In this document: piece after piece, positions 35,734 to 45,106 of the stretch
Position numbering within the stretch: the stretch's first letter is position 1
Layout of the letters: the number at the start of each line of letters is the position of its first letter
Assembly: GCA_029194675.1 (NCBI GenBank)
Contig: JARFXP010000004.1
Span: 375,938-439,937, forward strand
Direction: 5' to 3'
Source: Nitrospira sp.
GTDB taxonomy: Bacteria; Nitrospirota; Nitrospiria; Nitrospirales; Nitrospiraceae
Length of the DNA: 64,000 bases
The notes under the pieces: model-generated
Seen by the model: only the letters and a program-made list of their open reading frames with translations
The model's database searches: none
What the model was told of the DNA's origin: nothing
Made by a program: the position numbers and the translations under genes

Positions 35734-35753
35734 TGGATGAGGGGATTCGAACC
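35734..35753 (-). other. Short sequence resembling the 3' end of a tRNA gene
   Basis: On the minus strand this reads GGTTCGAATCCCCTCATCCA, a T-loop followed by a CCA-like end. Upstream on that strand I could not fold a D-arm, anticodon arm or matching 5' acceptor strand, and the T-stem has a mismatch. It is therefore not a tRNA gene. It could be a relic left by an integrase that used a tRNA 3' end, or coincidence. Confidence 0.3.
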
Positions 35754-35933
35754 ACTTTGTACAAATCTGTGTCTTCCTCTACACGCCGTTGAAGACGATC
35801 GAAACCGACGGACTTTGGAATCGAACAAAATTCTATTTTTTCAGCGGTTCTCGTTCATGCATGGTCATGGTTCTGGCATACCGATTGCGTATGTACGCTT
35901 CTCGACTGTCATCTAAGAAGATGGAGGCTCGTT

Positions 35934-36425
35934 ATGCTCCGCAAAGGTATCAGAATTCTCATCTTCCTATTTATTTTCTTTCCGGTCGGCCAGTCCTTGG
36001 CCGCCCCCACTCAACGGCAGGACACGACCCGCCGATTATACGATCGCGTCATGGATGAATTTAGGCACCGCGACTATGAAGCAGCGATGGCAGGTTTCCG
36101 ACTCTTCATCGAGCTGCATAGCCAATCCGCCTTAGCAGCCAATGCGCAATACTGGATCGGAGAATGTCAATATCGAATGAGGCGATATCGAGACGCGCTC
36201 AAGTCGTTCTATGACGTCGTGTCCAATTACCCGCTCAGCCCTAAATTGGCGGCTTCCACGCTGAAGCTCGGCCAGACGTACACGAAACTGGGCGATCACG
36301 AGACGGCACGACTGATGTTCGACCGGGTTGTTGAGGAATACCCCGATAGCCCGGAAGCAGAAGTCGCTCGCAAAGCCATCGAGGCTTCCCCCAGTGCCGA
36401 AGATTCGACGAATCAATCGCCGTAG
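35934..36425 (+). CDS. cpoB: Tol-Pal-associated protein CpoB/YbgF-like TPR protein
   Basis: This 163-residue periplasmic protein has a signal peptide (LIFLFIFFPVGQSLA) followed by TPR repeats of YbgF type: LYDRVMDEFRHRDYEAAMAGFRLFIE, QYWIGECQYRMRRYRDALKSFYDVV and LKLGQTYTKLGDHETARLMFDRVVEEYP. CpoB coordinates peptidoglycan synthesis with outer-membrane constriction via Tol-Pal. The N-terminal trimerisation coiled coil of E. coli CpoB is missing, so this is a short form. GGAGG lies 7 bases before the ATG. No tol genes adjoin it. Confidence 0.85.
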   Translation: MLRKGIRILIFLFIFFPVGQSLAAPTQRQDTTRRLYDRVMDEFRHRDYEAAMAGFRLFIELHSQSALAANAQYWIGECQYRMRRYRDALKSFYDVVSNYPLSPKLAASTLKLGQTYTKLGDHETARLMFDRVVEEYPDSPEAEVARKAIEASPSAEDSTNQSP

Positions 36426-36453
36426 AAACTCGGTGTTCGATTGAAGCGACTCG

Positions 36454-36960
36454 TCACTCCTCTGCAGTGATCCCCAGTCGTGCGGCGAGATCGGGAAGCG
36501 AATAGCTGTTCTTTGACGACAACTTCGTCAGCTTGATCCCCGCCGCGTCGAGCACCGACTCGATGACGTGCTGCCGTTCAATCTGATGAGGTTGCGAAGA
36601 TTCATGCTCGATCTGCACGACCTGTTCGACACGGCACGACCCGGGATGGACCAAGACGAAATCGACTCGTTTGAGCGCGATCTGGCGCAAAACATCGGAA
36701 CGCACCTTTGCCTCCGCTTCGACCTCGACGAAGGACCATAGCGGCACCTGACTAAACACGAGATAGCGCTCTTCGACGGCCATTTGCAGGAGGCTATACA
36801 ACGCGACCTCCTCTTCCGCGAGCAAGCGGGCTGAACCGATGGTGACGCCGGGAGGAATGGCAAACGGCGAGGTCTGCTTCTTTCTTCGACGTGCCCTCCT
36901 CAGGTAGCGCCAAAGACCGATGATCACTGTGATGACCGAACCGACCAAAAGAATTTTCAT
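36454..36960 (-). CDS. DUF2726-type protein with membrane anchor
   Basis: This 168-residue protein has an N-terminal membrane helix (ILLVGSVITVIIGLW), a basic stretch, then a DUF2726-like nuclease-fold domain. LLAEEEVALYSLLQMAVEERYLVFSQVPL and VDFVLVHPGSCRVEQVVQIEHESS carry the D..E core of restriction-type folds, and HVIESVLDAAGIKLTKL completes it. It overlaps anmK by four bases (ATGA) as the second gene of the unit. Function of such membrane-tethered forms is unknown. Confidence 0.82.
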   Translation of the reverse strand: MKILLVGSVITVIIGLWRYLRRARRRKKQTSPFAIPPGVTIGSARLLAEEEVALYSLLQMAVEERYLVFSQVPLWSFVEVEAEAKVRSDVLRQIALKRVDFVLVHPGSCRVEQVVQIEHESSQPHQIERQHVIESVLDAAGIKLTKLSSKNSYSLPDLAARLGITAEE

Positions 36961-38156
36961 CTCGTCTTACTTCCGTCCTTGCGCGATCGCAGCCGCTCGT
37001 ACCAGTGCGGACCGCTTGGGACGATGCATCCCAACAACCTTGGGGACGCCGCCCCCGTGACCGATGGGACGTTCCCGCATTGTTCCATCACGGTTTGATA
37101 CGCCAGGACGGCAAAAGCCACCGATTCCAGTGCCTTACTGTCCCAACCGTGTGCCTCAAATGGCGTGACCGGCGCTGGAGCAAAGATGTCAGCTAAATGT
37201 CCCATGATCGCCCGGTTCCGGACGCCGCCCCCACCCACGATCACGTCATCGATCCCGCCCTTGATCCACCGCCTTGCGGTCCCAACCGATTCGGCAGTCC
37301 AGCGGCTACAAGTGGCTAGAAGATCTTCAACCGATAACCGACGTGCTTGTTGCCAATTGAGTAGTTCATCCAGCATCTTCGCGCCGAACGCCTCACGACC
37401 GGTCGATTTTGGGGGTGCCTGAGAAAGATATGGATGCGCGAGAAGTTTGGCGAGTAACCTTGAATCGACCCGGCCTTTGGCCGCCAAACGCCCCTCGCGG
37501 TCCATCGAGACCCGCCCATTCGTGGTGCGTGACATGAGCCCATCGAGCACCATATTTGCCGGCCCCGTATCGAACGCGACGAGTTCCTCAGAGCCTGATC
37601 CGCGGGGAAGGTAGGTGACGTTGCTGATACCGCCAAGATTCACGATGAGCCGGGCGCGGCGCGGATGCCGAAACAGCAGTGCGTGGACCCCTGGGGTAAG
37701 CGGCGCCCCTTGTCCGCCGGCTGCGATATCGCGCGGGCGAAAATTGGCCACTGTCGTAATCCCGGTGCGTTCAGCAATGACTGCGGGCTCGGCGATTTGC
37801 AGTGTGGAGCGTATTGCGCCGACACCCGTATCTTTGATGCCATGCGGCAGGTGATGCACTGTTTGGCCATGAGATCCGATCAGGTCGACATTTTCCGGAG
37901 ATAATTGAGCCGAGCGAATGACGCCTAAGGCGGCGTCGGCGAACCATTCGCCTAAGAGCGCATTCAGGTGACAAATATCCGCCACCGTTCCCGACGCCGA
38001 TGCCGAGAGAATTCGTCGTTGCAGCGAACGGGGATAGGGAAGCGAATGAAACGCGAGCATCCCGACATGGAGACCGCCCTTCTGACGGACGATGGTGACT
38101 AACGCCGCATCGACTCCGTCCGCTGAAGTTCCTGACATCAATCCGACGACATTCAT
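36957..38156 (-). CDS. anmK: Anhydro-N-acetylmuramic acid kinase
   Basis: This 399-residue enzyme phosphorylates and opens 1,6-anhydroMurNAc to MurNAc-6-phosphate in cell-wall recycling. Landmarks are VVGLMSGTSADGVDAALV, IGSHGQTVHHLPHG, VANFRPRDIAAGGQGAPL, LNLGGISNVTYL-type (here IVNLGGISNVTYL) and FDTGPANMVLDGL. DDVIVGGGGVRN near the C-terminus completes the ASKHA fold. Length is normal. It is the first gene of a two-gene unit with the DUF2726 protein. Confidence 0.95.
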   Translation of the reverse strand: MNVVGLMSGTSADGVDAALVTIVRQKGGLHVGMLAFHSLPYPRSLQRRILSASASGTVADICHLNALLGEWFADAALGVIRSAQLSPENVDLIGSHGQTVHHLPHGIKDTGVGAIRSTLQIAEPAVIAERTGITTVANFRPRDIAAGGQGAPLTPGVHALLFRHPRRARLIVNLGGISNVTYLPRGSGSEELVAFDTGPANMVLDGLMSRTTNGRVSMDREGRLAAKGRVDSRLLAKLLAHPYLSQAPPKSTGREAFGAKMLDELLNWQQARRLSVEDLLATCSRWTAESVGTARRWIKGGIDDVIVGGGGVRNRAIMGHLADIFAPAPVTPFEAHGWDSKALESVAFAVLAYQTVMEQCGNVPSVTGAASPRLLGCIVPSGPHWYERLRSRKDGSKTR

Positions 38157-38305
38157 CTCCGGTATCCTTTCACCACCCGCACGAATGCCCAGAGGCCAAC
38201 GGGTGTGCTACGCTAATCGAACTTTGGTGTGTGGTCAAGGAGTCGAATGGACAGGGCCTATGAGCGGTAACGCTCCCATGATCTCGTTGACACCATCATA
38301 CGCGG

Positions 38306-39256
38306 ATGCTACCGTCCCCGCCGATGTTTCTGGTCAACCACTTGCGGAAGTCGCCTGTCTTCTCTTTCCTCGTCGTACTAGCAGGCTTTGTTCTCCTCTC
38401 CGGCACTATTGCGGAGGCTCGTGACCCGATTCCTGTCGTGGTCACGATTCCCGTCCTGAAGGATTTGGCGGAACAGGTCGGCGGCCGGTATGTACGAGTC
38501 ACTTCTTTGTTGAGCGGCTACGAAAACGAGCATACCTATTCACCCAAGCCCACCGATCTGGTCGCAGTACGGAAGGCCAGGCTGTTGCTGGAGGTCGGCA
38601 TGGGACTGGAGGTCTGGGTTTCATCCCTGGTGAAGAACGCCGGAGACCAATCGTTACGTGTAATCACGACTTCCCAAGGAGTAGAACTGATACGAGACGA
38701 CGCTGATGCTCATGGAGGGATGCATCCTGAAGGGGAAGCCGGGAATCCGCATATTTGGCTGGACCCTGAGAATGTCGCTATCATGCTGCGTCATATCACC
38801 CAAGCCTTCATCGAAGTGGACCCAAGTCATACAGCTGAATACCAGGCCAATCAAGCGGCCTACCTCCGACGGCTGGGTCAGGTGCAAAAGGAACTGATCG
38901 AGCGTACTCAGCGGCTATCCGACCGGCGTTTCATCGCCCATCATCCAGCTTGGCCCTATTTGGCAAAGCGATTCAGCTTTGACATTGTCGGCACGATTCA
39001 AATGCAGTCCGGCACAGAACCATCCGCCCTCCATCTGCAGTCTCTCATTGAGAAGGTGAGAAGAGAGAATATCAAGGTTGTCGTATCCGAGGTTCAACTC
39101 AGCCGGCGACTCCCGGAGCTACTGGCGAGGGAGACCAAGACCCGCGTCGTCGTCTTGACGGCGATGCCGGGCGGTTTGGCGGGAACCGGGACCTACCTCG
39201 ACATGCTTCGCTATGATGTGCTCCAATTGGCCGGTGCATTGGAAACGACCTCGTAA
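38306..39256 (+). CDS. znuA: Zinc/manganese ABC transporter substrate-binding protein
   Basis: This 316-residue exported cluster A-I solute-binding protein has a signal peptide (VFSFLVVLAGFVLLSG, cleaved around AEA). Metal-ligand His residues occur in EHTYSPKPTD, NPHIWLDPEN and FIAHHPAWPYL, and the last ligand region is in VVSEVQLSRR. The His-rich loop is short (DADAHGGMHPEGE). It delivers metal to the membrane permease ZnuB. An in-frame ATG at 38324 is an equally possible start. znuC follows after 37 bases; znuB is displaced 10 kb downstream by an accessory block. A small GAGCG-GTAA-CGCTC hairpin sequence lies about 45 bases before the start. Confidence 0.9.
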   Translation: MLPSPPMFLVNHLRKSPVFSFLVVLAGFVLLSGTIAEARDPIPVVVTIPVLKDLAEQVGGRYVRVTSLLSGYENEHTYSPKPTDLVAVRKARLLLEVGMGLEVWVSSLVKNAGDQSLRVITTSQGVELIRDDADAHGGMHPEGEAGNPHIWLDPENVAIMLRHITQAFIEVDPSHTAEYQANQAAYLRRLGQVQKELIERTQRLSDRRFIAHHPAWPYLAKRFSFDIVGTIQMQSGTEPSALHLQSLIEKVRRENIKVVVSEVQLSRRLPELLARETKTRVVVLTAMPGGLAGTGTYLDMLRYDVLQLAGALETTS

Positions 39257-39293
39257 CCGTTCTCATCTAGCGCCGGAAGGAGCTTCGGATTCC

Positions 39294-40085
39294 GTGTCTG
39301 ACCTCCGCGAACCGATCATCCGTTTCGACCATGCCTCCTTCGGATTTCCCGGGCTCATCGCGCTCAAAGACATTTCGTTGACTATCTACGAGGGCGAGTT
39401 CGTGGGAGTCATCGGCCCAAACGGATCAGGCAAGACGACGCTTTGCCGCGCCGTACTGGGGCTTCTCGCTCCAGTAGAGGGTCATCTTCATATCTTCGAC
39501 TGTGCCTGTGATGAGCTCCGCTGCCACCATCGCGCAAAAATCGGCTATCTCCCGCAGAAAGGGGTCGTCGATCGGAATTTTCCGGTGACGGTCCTCGAAA
39601 CGGTGATGATGGGTCGTTACGGAGCGCTGGGCCTGTTCAAACGCCCAGGGAGGAAGGATCGTGACATCGCGCTGGAGGCGCTGGCTCAGGTCGGAATGGA
39701 ATCTCACAAAGACAACGCTCTCGGGCATCTGTCCGGCGGCCAGCAACAGCGCGTCTTCATCGCCAGGGCTCTGGCCCAGCAACCCAAGGTCCTGATATTG
39801 GATGAACCGACGACCGGTCTGGATATCACCACCCAACACAATGTCATTGAGTTAGTGCAACACCTTCACGACGAGCTCAAGCTGACGGTCCTTCTTATTA
39901 CACACGACATTAATATGATTCGCTCAAGAGTGGATCGAATGGTTCTTCTCAAAACCAGACTCTTCGCCGCCGCTCCTCCAGCGGAGGTTCTCAAGCCGGA
40001 GATTCTTCACCAGGTGTACGGTAAAGACCTCGTTATTACAGAAAAAGATCTCGTCATCGTCGAAGATTACCATCATCACCACTAG
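39294..40085 (+). CDS. znuC: Zinc/manganese ABC transporter ATP-binding protein
   Basis: This 263-residue ATPase has Walker A GPNGSGKTTLCR, Q-loop IGYLPQKGVVDR, signature LSGGQQQRVFIARA, Walker B VLILDEPTTGLD and H-loop LLITHDINM. GTG 39294 is chosen because AAGGAG precedes it and the longer frame is unlike the family. The protein ends in EDYHHHH, a natural histidine tail that may bind zinc. The TAG stop codon is part of the CTAG target duplicated by the IS5-type element that begins at the next base. The coding sequence is intact. Confidence 0.92.
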   Translation: MSDLREPIIRFDHASFGFPGLIALKDISLTIYEGEFVGVIGPNGSGKTTLCRAVLGLLAPVEGHLHIFDCACDELRCHHRAKIGYLPQKGVVDRNFPVTVLETVMMGRYGALGLFKRPGRKDRDIALEALAQVGMESHKDNALGHLSGGQQQRVFIARALAQQPKVLILDEPTTGLDITTQHNVIELVQHLHDELKLTVLLITHDINMIRSRVDRMVLLKTRLFAAAPPAEVLKPEILHQVYGKDLVITEKDLVIVEDYHHHH

Positions 40086-40968
40086 GGCGTGTCCTCAATT
40101 AGTTTGGAGGATTCACAATAGCTTAGGTCTGTGATTCACTCTTCATAAGCCAGGGGAGGGGCTTATGGATGGGGCAACGGCGTTATGGATTGCGGGACGA
40201 TCAGTGGAAGCGGATCGAAGGATGGCTGCCGGGGCGCGACGATACGGTTGGCGTGACGGCGAAGGACAACCGGTTGTTCGTGGCGGCGGTTTTATACCGT
40301 TACCGGGCGGGGATTCCCTGGCGGGATTTGCCGGAACGGTTTGGCCCGTGGAAGGCTGTGCACACACGCTTCACGCGCTGGTGCGAGCGCGGCGTTTGGG
40401 AAAATGTGTTCAAGCATCTGGCCGCTGATGCCGACAATGAATACGCGATGATCGACTCCACAATCGTGCGTGCCCATCAGCACGCGGCGGGGGCGCGTAA
40501 AAAGGGGGGCAGGAGACCAAAGACGTCCGCGAACAAGAAGCGATCGGGCGCAGCAAGGGCGGACTGACCACCAACATCCACGCCACATGCGACGCGTTGG
40601 GCAATCCCACGGGTGTTCACCTCACGCCCGGTCACGCGCACGATCTGCAAGGGGCCGATGTTCTCCTGCCGGGGGTTCTTGAAAAAATCGAAGCCTTGCT
40701 TGCGGATAAAGCCTTCGATGCGAGCGAGCGCGTTCTGGACCTTCTGAAGCAGGCGGGCGTTGAGAGTGTCATCCCGCCAAAATCCAGCCGCATGGAACAG
40801 CGGGAATACGACAAAGAACTCTATAAAACGCGCCACCTGATAGAACATTTCTTTGCCAAACTCAAGCACGATCGCGCCATCGCGACGCGCTACGACAAAA
40901 CCGCCAGAAATTTCCTCGGCGCAATCTATCTCGCCGCCTCCGCCATCTGGCTCAATTGAGGACACGCC
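40086..40968 (+). mobile_element. IS5-family insertion sequence, copy 1
   Basis: This 883-bp element is bounded by inverted repeats starting GGCGTGTCCTCAATT and flanked by 4-base direct repeats CTAG (40082-40085 and 40969-40972), the YTAR-type target of IS5-group elements. It encodes one transposase in two overlapping frames. Both ends are intact, so it may be mobile. It sits immediately after znuC. Confidence 0.92.
40169..40959 (+). CDS. IS5-family transposase, joined by -1 frameshifting
   Basis: The first frame (40169 to a stop near 40567) encodes the N-terminal part: YGLRDDQWKRIEGWLPG, YRYRAGIPWRDLPERFG, DNEYAMIDSTIVRAHQH (first catalytic Asp). The second frame encodes IGRSKGGLTTNIHATCD, LADKAFDASE (second Asp) and RHLIEHFFAKLKHDRAIATRYDK (catalytic Glu). 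A run of five A and six G at 40499-40509 holds A AAG GGG, a canonical -1 slippery heptamer. Shifting there gives GQETKDVREQEAIGRSKGG and restores the whole DDE enzyme. This programmed shift is characteristic of the IS427-like subgroup. Confidence 0.88.
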
Positions 40969-41082
40969 CTAGTTGTTAGCAGATTCCGAAACTAAACTCC
41001 GCGTCAACGAGACACGTCGCAAGGCAAAATCTTTGGCCCTGTGACATTGGTCCAATTCGGAGACAATTCCTCACCAGAGTAG

Positions 41083-42572
41083 ACGAAGACCCAGAAGGGG
41101 ACCAATCCCCTGTATCAAGACTTCGCCTATGCCTTTACCGCCGATGGGAATGTAGATCTGATCACGGATCCGATCAATGGCAATCAAGACTTTGGCTACG
41201 ATGCCCTCGATCGGCTGACCACGGCCACGGGTCCCTATGACACCGGGGGCGCACCGCTCACGATCACCTATAGCTATAACCAGATCGGGAATATCCTGTC
41301 GAACAGTCAACTCACTGGAGGGACCTTTACCTATCCCACCAGTGGCGCGGGCGTGGTGCGGCCCCATGCCGTCCAGATCGCCGGCCCCTATCAGTACAGC
41401 TACGACAACAATGGCAACCAGACGGGCATCACGAGTACGCTCGGCGATTACAGTTCCAGTACGACGTTTAATGTCGATAATCGTTTGGCGAGCGCCGTGA
41501 CCACGTTTGGCAGTACAACAGTGAACTCCACCTTCGTCTACGACGGCCAGGGCGGGCGGGTGAAGAAGATCGTGGGCACCACGACGACTCGCTACATCAG
41601 TAAGCTCTATGAGTGTGATACGACCGGGACCACCACCAGTTGCAGCCGGTTCATCTGGGCTGGCGACACCCGTATTGCGACGGTCGCCACGAACGGGACC
41701 GTGCACTACTGGCATGGGGACCATCTGGGCAGTTCCAGTGTGATCACGGACAGTACCGGGGTCAAGGCCCAGGCGCTCACCTATTCTCCCTTTGGCGGCC
41801 CGCGCACGAATCAGAGTTTCACCACCCCGGCCGTGGATGTGCCGTATAAGTACACGGGCAAGGAGTTCGACTACAGCACCGACTTCTACTATTATGAATC
41901 TCGGTACTATGACCCCTGGTTCGGTCGGTTTATCTCGCCGGATAGCATCGTACCGTATCTCGATGATCCGCAGTCACTCAATCGGTATGCCTATGCACGG
42001 AATAATCCGATGCTGTACACCGATCCGTCTGGGCACATCTTTGGGATTGACGATCTCATTATTGTTGCCATTGTCATCGGTGCGATTGTTGGCGCCGTCA
42101 CCAGCGGCATTCAAAGCGATTGGAATTTACAGGCGACGTTACTCGGTGGTGTGATCGGCGGGGTGAGCGCGGGAGTAGGCTTTGGTACTTTTGAGCCGGC
42201 ATCGGCCGCATTTGCCAGTCTTGGAGACATCGGATCTGGTATTGCTGGAGGCGCCGTCGCGGGAGCCGTGGCAGGAGGTACAAGTGGTGCCTTAGCGATG
42301 GCAGCAGGGTATAAGATCAACATCGGCTTGGCGATTGCGTCGGGGGCAGCCGCGGGTGCGATAGGTGGTGGAGCCTATGGTCAGTGGGGACAGTTGGGGG
42401 CGTTTGCCGCGGCTCCAATAGCTGGGGCCTCGGCTGCGGCTATTAGTGGGGCAGATCCAGGAGTGGGAGCGTTGATTGCAGCTAGTACCGCCGCGTTTTC
42501 GCTTGGAATACAAGAGCTATATAACCGGATTGAACCCTCCTTCCAAACGCAAGTGAAAGATAGTAAAGCTAG
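41083..42572 (+). pseudogene. RHS-repeat polymorphic toxin gene, 5'-truncated and cut by IS copy 2
   Basis: The frame is open from just after a TAG at 41080 and encodes YD-repeat units (QDFGYDALDRLTTATGPYD, TITYSYNQIGN, YQYSYDNNGNQTG). The RHS core end follows (SRYYDPWFGRFISPDSI, then NRYAYARNNPMLYTDPSGH). After that comes a Gly/Ala-rich hydrophobic pre-toxin segment of about 150 residues. There is no start codon, signal or N-terminal region, so the 5' end is missing. The frame is interrupted at 42572 by the second IS element and resumes at 43431. RHS proteins form a shell around a C-terminal toxin used in interbacterial competition. Confidence 0.88.
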
Positions 42573-43426
42573 GGCGTGTCATCAATTAATTTTCTAGGTT
42601 CACAAAGCCATCGTGGTGTGATTCACTCCGTCCCAGGCCGAAGGAGGGGCCTGCGGATGGTGAGACGGTACGGGTTGCGGGATGACCAGTGGGAGAAGAT
42701 TGAAACCCTGTTGCCTGGGCGTGAAGGCACGGTGGGGGTGACCGCGCAGGACAACCGGCTATTTGTGGAAGCGGTGTTGTTCCGGTATCGCGCGGGAATC
42801 CCGTGGCGGGATCTGCCGGAGCGGTTCGGAGATTTCCGAGTGATCCACACGCGCCATACGCGCTGGAGTCGACGCGGCGTCTGGCAACGGGTGTTTGCGC
42901 GTCTGGCCGAGGATCTCGACAATGAATACGCGATGATCGATTCCACCATCGTCCGTGCCCACCAGCACAGCGCTGGGGCAAAAGGGGGCACCAAGTGCAG
43001 GAAGCCATCGGACGCAGCAAGGGGGGCCTGACCACGAAAATCCACGCCACCTGTGACGCGCTGGGTAATCCGACCGGGTTTCATCTCACCCCAGGACAGG
43101 CGCATGATCTGGAGGGCGCCGATGTCTTGCTACCCGGCATTGAGGCGGATACCGTCATCGCCGATAAAGCCTTCGATGCCGATGAACGGGTGATTGAACC
43201 GCTGCGAAAAGCAGGGAAGACCATCGTCATCCCACCCAAATCCAACAGAACAACCCCACGTGAATACGATCAAGACCTCTCCCGAGCCCGCCATCTGATC
43301 GAGAACTTTTTCGCGAGACTCAAGCAATTCCGTGCCATCGCCACCCGCTATGATAAACGCGCCGCCAATTTCCTCGGTGCCATCTATCTCGCTGCTTCGA
43401 TGACATGGCTTAATTGATGACACGCC
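42573..43426 (+). mobile_element. IS5-family insertion sequence, copy 2
   Basis: This 854-bp element has inverted repeats starting GGCGTGTCATCAATTAA and CTAG duplications at 42569-42572 and 43427-43430. It is related to copy 1 but not identical: the repeats differ by one base in the first 15, and the proteins differ at many positions. It interrupts the RHS gene. Confidence 0.92.
42657..43417 (+). CDS. IS5-family transposase of copy 2, two frames
   Basis: The N-terminal frame starts at ATG 42657 after GAAGGAGGGG (YGLRDDQWEKIETLLPG, DNEYAMIDSTIVRAHQH). The second frame covers roughly 42995-43417 (IGRSKGGLTTKIHATCD, IADKAFDADE, RHLIENFFARLKQFRAIATRYDK). The transition needs a -1 shift, which could occur at the A4G5 run near 42978-42987 where A AAA GGG is present. 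DDE residues are retained, so the transposase may be active. It resembles the copy 1 enzyme throughout, with the same domain order. Confidence 0.85.
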
Positions 43427-43430
43427 CTAG

Positions 43431-43794
43431 TGCGGATCTTTTGGTTGCGAAGAATAACAGTGGCAGGCCAACGTCTCGCGATGTTCCACGAAGTGGAGGT
43501 GTTCCTGATTCTCCCGAACAGGCTCTTGGAGAAGCAATTAAGGAGCTTGAGAGCGTACGGCAAGAGATGGCAGGCCAGAGGGGAAATGTCATCGAGTCCG
43601 ATGTGAATGCAAAAAGTAGCATCGATCAACTGTCTTTGGAACCTGGAACTCAGAAATTCCAGTATTACTATTCCGATAAAAACAAAGGTATCATACAGGG
43701 TCCTTACGATCGACCAGGTCTTTATCAAGATATGCAAGAAAGCGGCAGGTTTCTTCGAAGGCCGGGCCCTCCTCAATGGCGGCAGGGGCGTTAA
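43431..43794 (+). pseudogene. C-terminal toxin tip of the IS-interrupted RHS gene
   Basis: This is the continuation of the RHS frame. Deleting the IS and one CTAG copy gives DSKASADLLVAKNNSG in a single frame, then about 120 residues to a stop at 43794. The tip includes EQALGEAIKELESVRQEM and a Tyr/Lys-rich segment (FQYYYSDKNKGIIQGPYD). The toxin activity is not recognisable. As positioned it lacks its own start, so it is probably silent. The TPR gene 36 bases downstream occupies the place where an immunity gene is expected. Confidence 0.8.
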
Positions 43795-43830
43795 CTTTGT
43801 TGATATCCGAAATGAGATAACGACTACCTC

Positions 43831-45054
43831 ATGATGCCTATAATGCCTGTTGGGTTACTGACGCTGACTTTTGTTGGAACGGTTCATCACGTTCAATTCG
43901 TCGGTAGTGGTCCATTGTTGTCTGCAGCCATAGCGTCAGATAGAGGACAAGACCCCCTGGAAGCTGCAAACGCGAAACTCCAGGCGGGGCATTACCAAGA
44001 AGCCATTGATTTCGCCAACAAGGCTCTGGTTGAAAGTGCTCATGGCCTTGAGCCGCTACTGATTAAAGCGCTGGCCTATCTACAAATGGGTCAATATGAG
44101 ACAGCGGTGAAAGAAAGCTCGCAGTATCTCAGTGCCGGAGGGAAAAACACAAAGGCGTATCAGGTGAGAGGAAGCGCCTTAGCAAAACTTGGAAAAACGT
44201 TAGAGGCGATAGATGATTTTTCTGCCGCCATACGACATGAACCAGACAACGCAGTTTTTTGGGCAAGCCGAGGATCGGTACGCGTGACCGTTCGTCAATT
44301 TGAACAAGCCCTCGTAGATTTAGACACGGCCGTTAGGTTGGGAAGACGGACACCCGGTGTCTATGTTGATCGCGGCGCCGCCCTCAGGCAACTGGGGCGC
44401 AATGAAGAAGCCTATGAAAGTTACAGTAAAGGGTTATCGCTAAAACCTGGCTATCGTAGTGCACTTCTAGAGCGAGGACTTATTCTTGAGTGTATGGGAA
44501 AGGATCATGATGCTGTGAATGATTATTCAGAGGTCATTCGGAACAATCCTCAAGACCATGAGGCCCGACTTTATCGGGCTTGGGTGTATGCTGAGCTTGG
44601 CGACCTTTCTTCCTCAGCCGAGGACCTTCACTGGATCATCAACAAAGGCGGGGATAAGATTGCAGCCTATGTTCAGCTGGCTAATGTGCAACTACGCATG
44701 GGCAACATATCTGATGCGATGAAAGCAAACGATGAGGCTCTTAAATTGGTCAAGGAAAGCGATATCCGATATCGCATTCTATCAGACTACCAACGCGGGT
44801 TATTATTATTAATAGAGGGTAAGTCAGAGGAATCCAAGCGTCGATATGGTTCAGCAAGCAACCTCGCGGAGAAGTCACTCGACGACATAGCGGTTGAGGA
44901 GGCCATTCGGCAATTGAAGAGTGCGCAAAACCTTCTTTCGGGTCAGAAGAAGGATCTAGAGCAAGACCTTGTTTCTTCCCTACAAAAGCTACTCGAACGT
45001 ATTCAAAGTCAATCGGCACAAGATAGTCGTCATTGTAGGCATGGGTACTTTTGA
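43831..45054 (+). CDS. TPR-repeat protein in the RHS cassette position
   Basis: This 407-residue protein starts with a hydrophobic segment (MPVGLLTLTFVGTVHHVQFVG) that may be a signal or anchor. About eight TPR units follow (DPLEAANAKLQAGHYQEAIDFANKAL, AYLQMGQYETAVKESSQYL, SALAKLGKTLEAIDDFSAAIRHEP, GAALRQLGRNEEAYESYSKGLSLKP), ending in a Gln/Lys coiled stretch. Its base use is more AT-rich than the chromosomal core. Its place just behind an RHS tip suggests an immunity or chaperone role, but a cargo gene with no link to the toxin is as likely. Confidence 0.75.
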   Translation: MMPIMPVGLLTLTFVGTVHHVQFVGSGPLLSAAIASDRGQDPLEAANAKLQAGHYQEAIDFANKALVESAHGLEPLLIKALAYLQMGQYETAVKESSQYLSAGGKNTKAYQVRGSALAKLGKTLEAIDDFSAAIRHEPDNAVFWASRGSVRVTVRQFEQALVDLDTAVRLGRRTPGVYVDRGAALRQLGRNEEAYESYSKGLSLKPGYRSALLERGLILECMGKDHDAVNDYSEVIRNNPQDHEARLYRAWVYAELGDLSSSAEDLHWIINKGGDKIAAYVQLANVQLRMGNISDAMKANDEALKLVKESDIRYRILSDYQRGLLLLIEGKSEESKRRYGSASNLAEKSLDDIAVEEAIRQLKSAQNLLSGQKKDLEQDLVSSLQKLLERIQSQSAQDSRHCRHGYF

Positions 45055-45106
45055 TACAACTGGTTTAAGGGTAGGTATTTGCGAAGTGATGTCGGTTCTT
45101 TCCTAG

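Noticed and set aside
35734..35810. Possible complete tRNA gene on the minus strand
   Set aside because: The T-loop is present but acceptor, D and anticodon arms could not be folded from the adjoining sequence.
44519..44722. 67-codon overlapping frame in the TPR gene
   Set aside because: Out-of-frame shadow inside a clear repeat protein.
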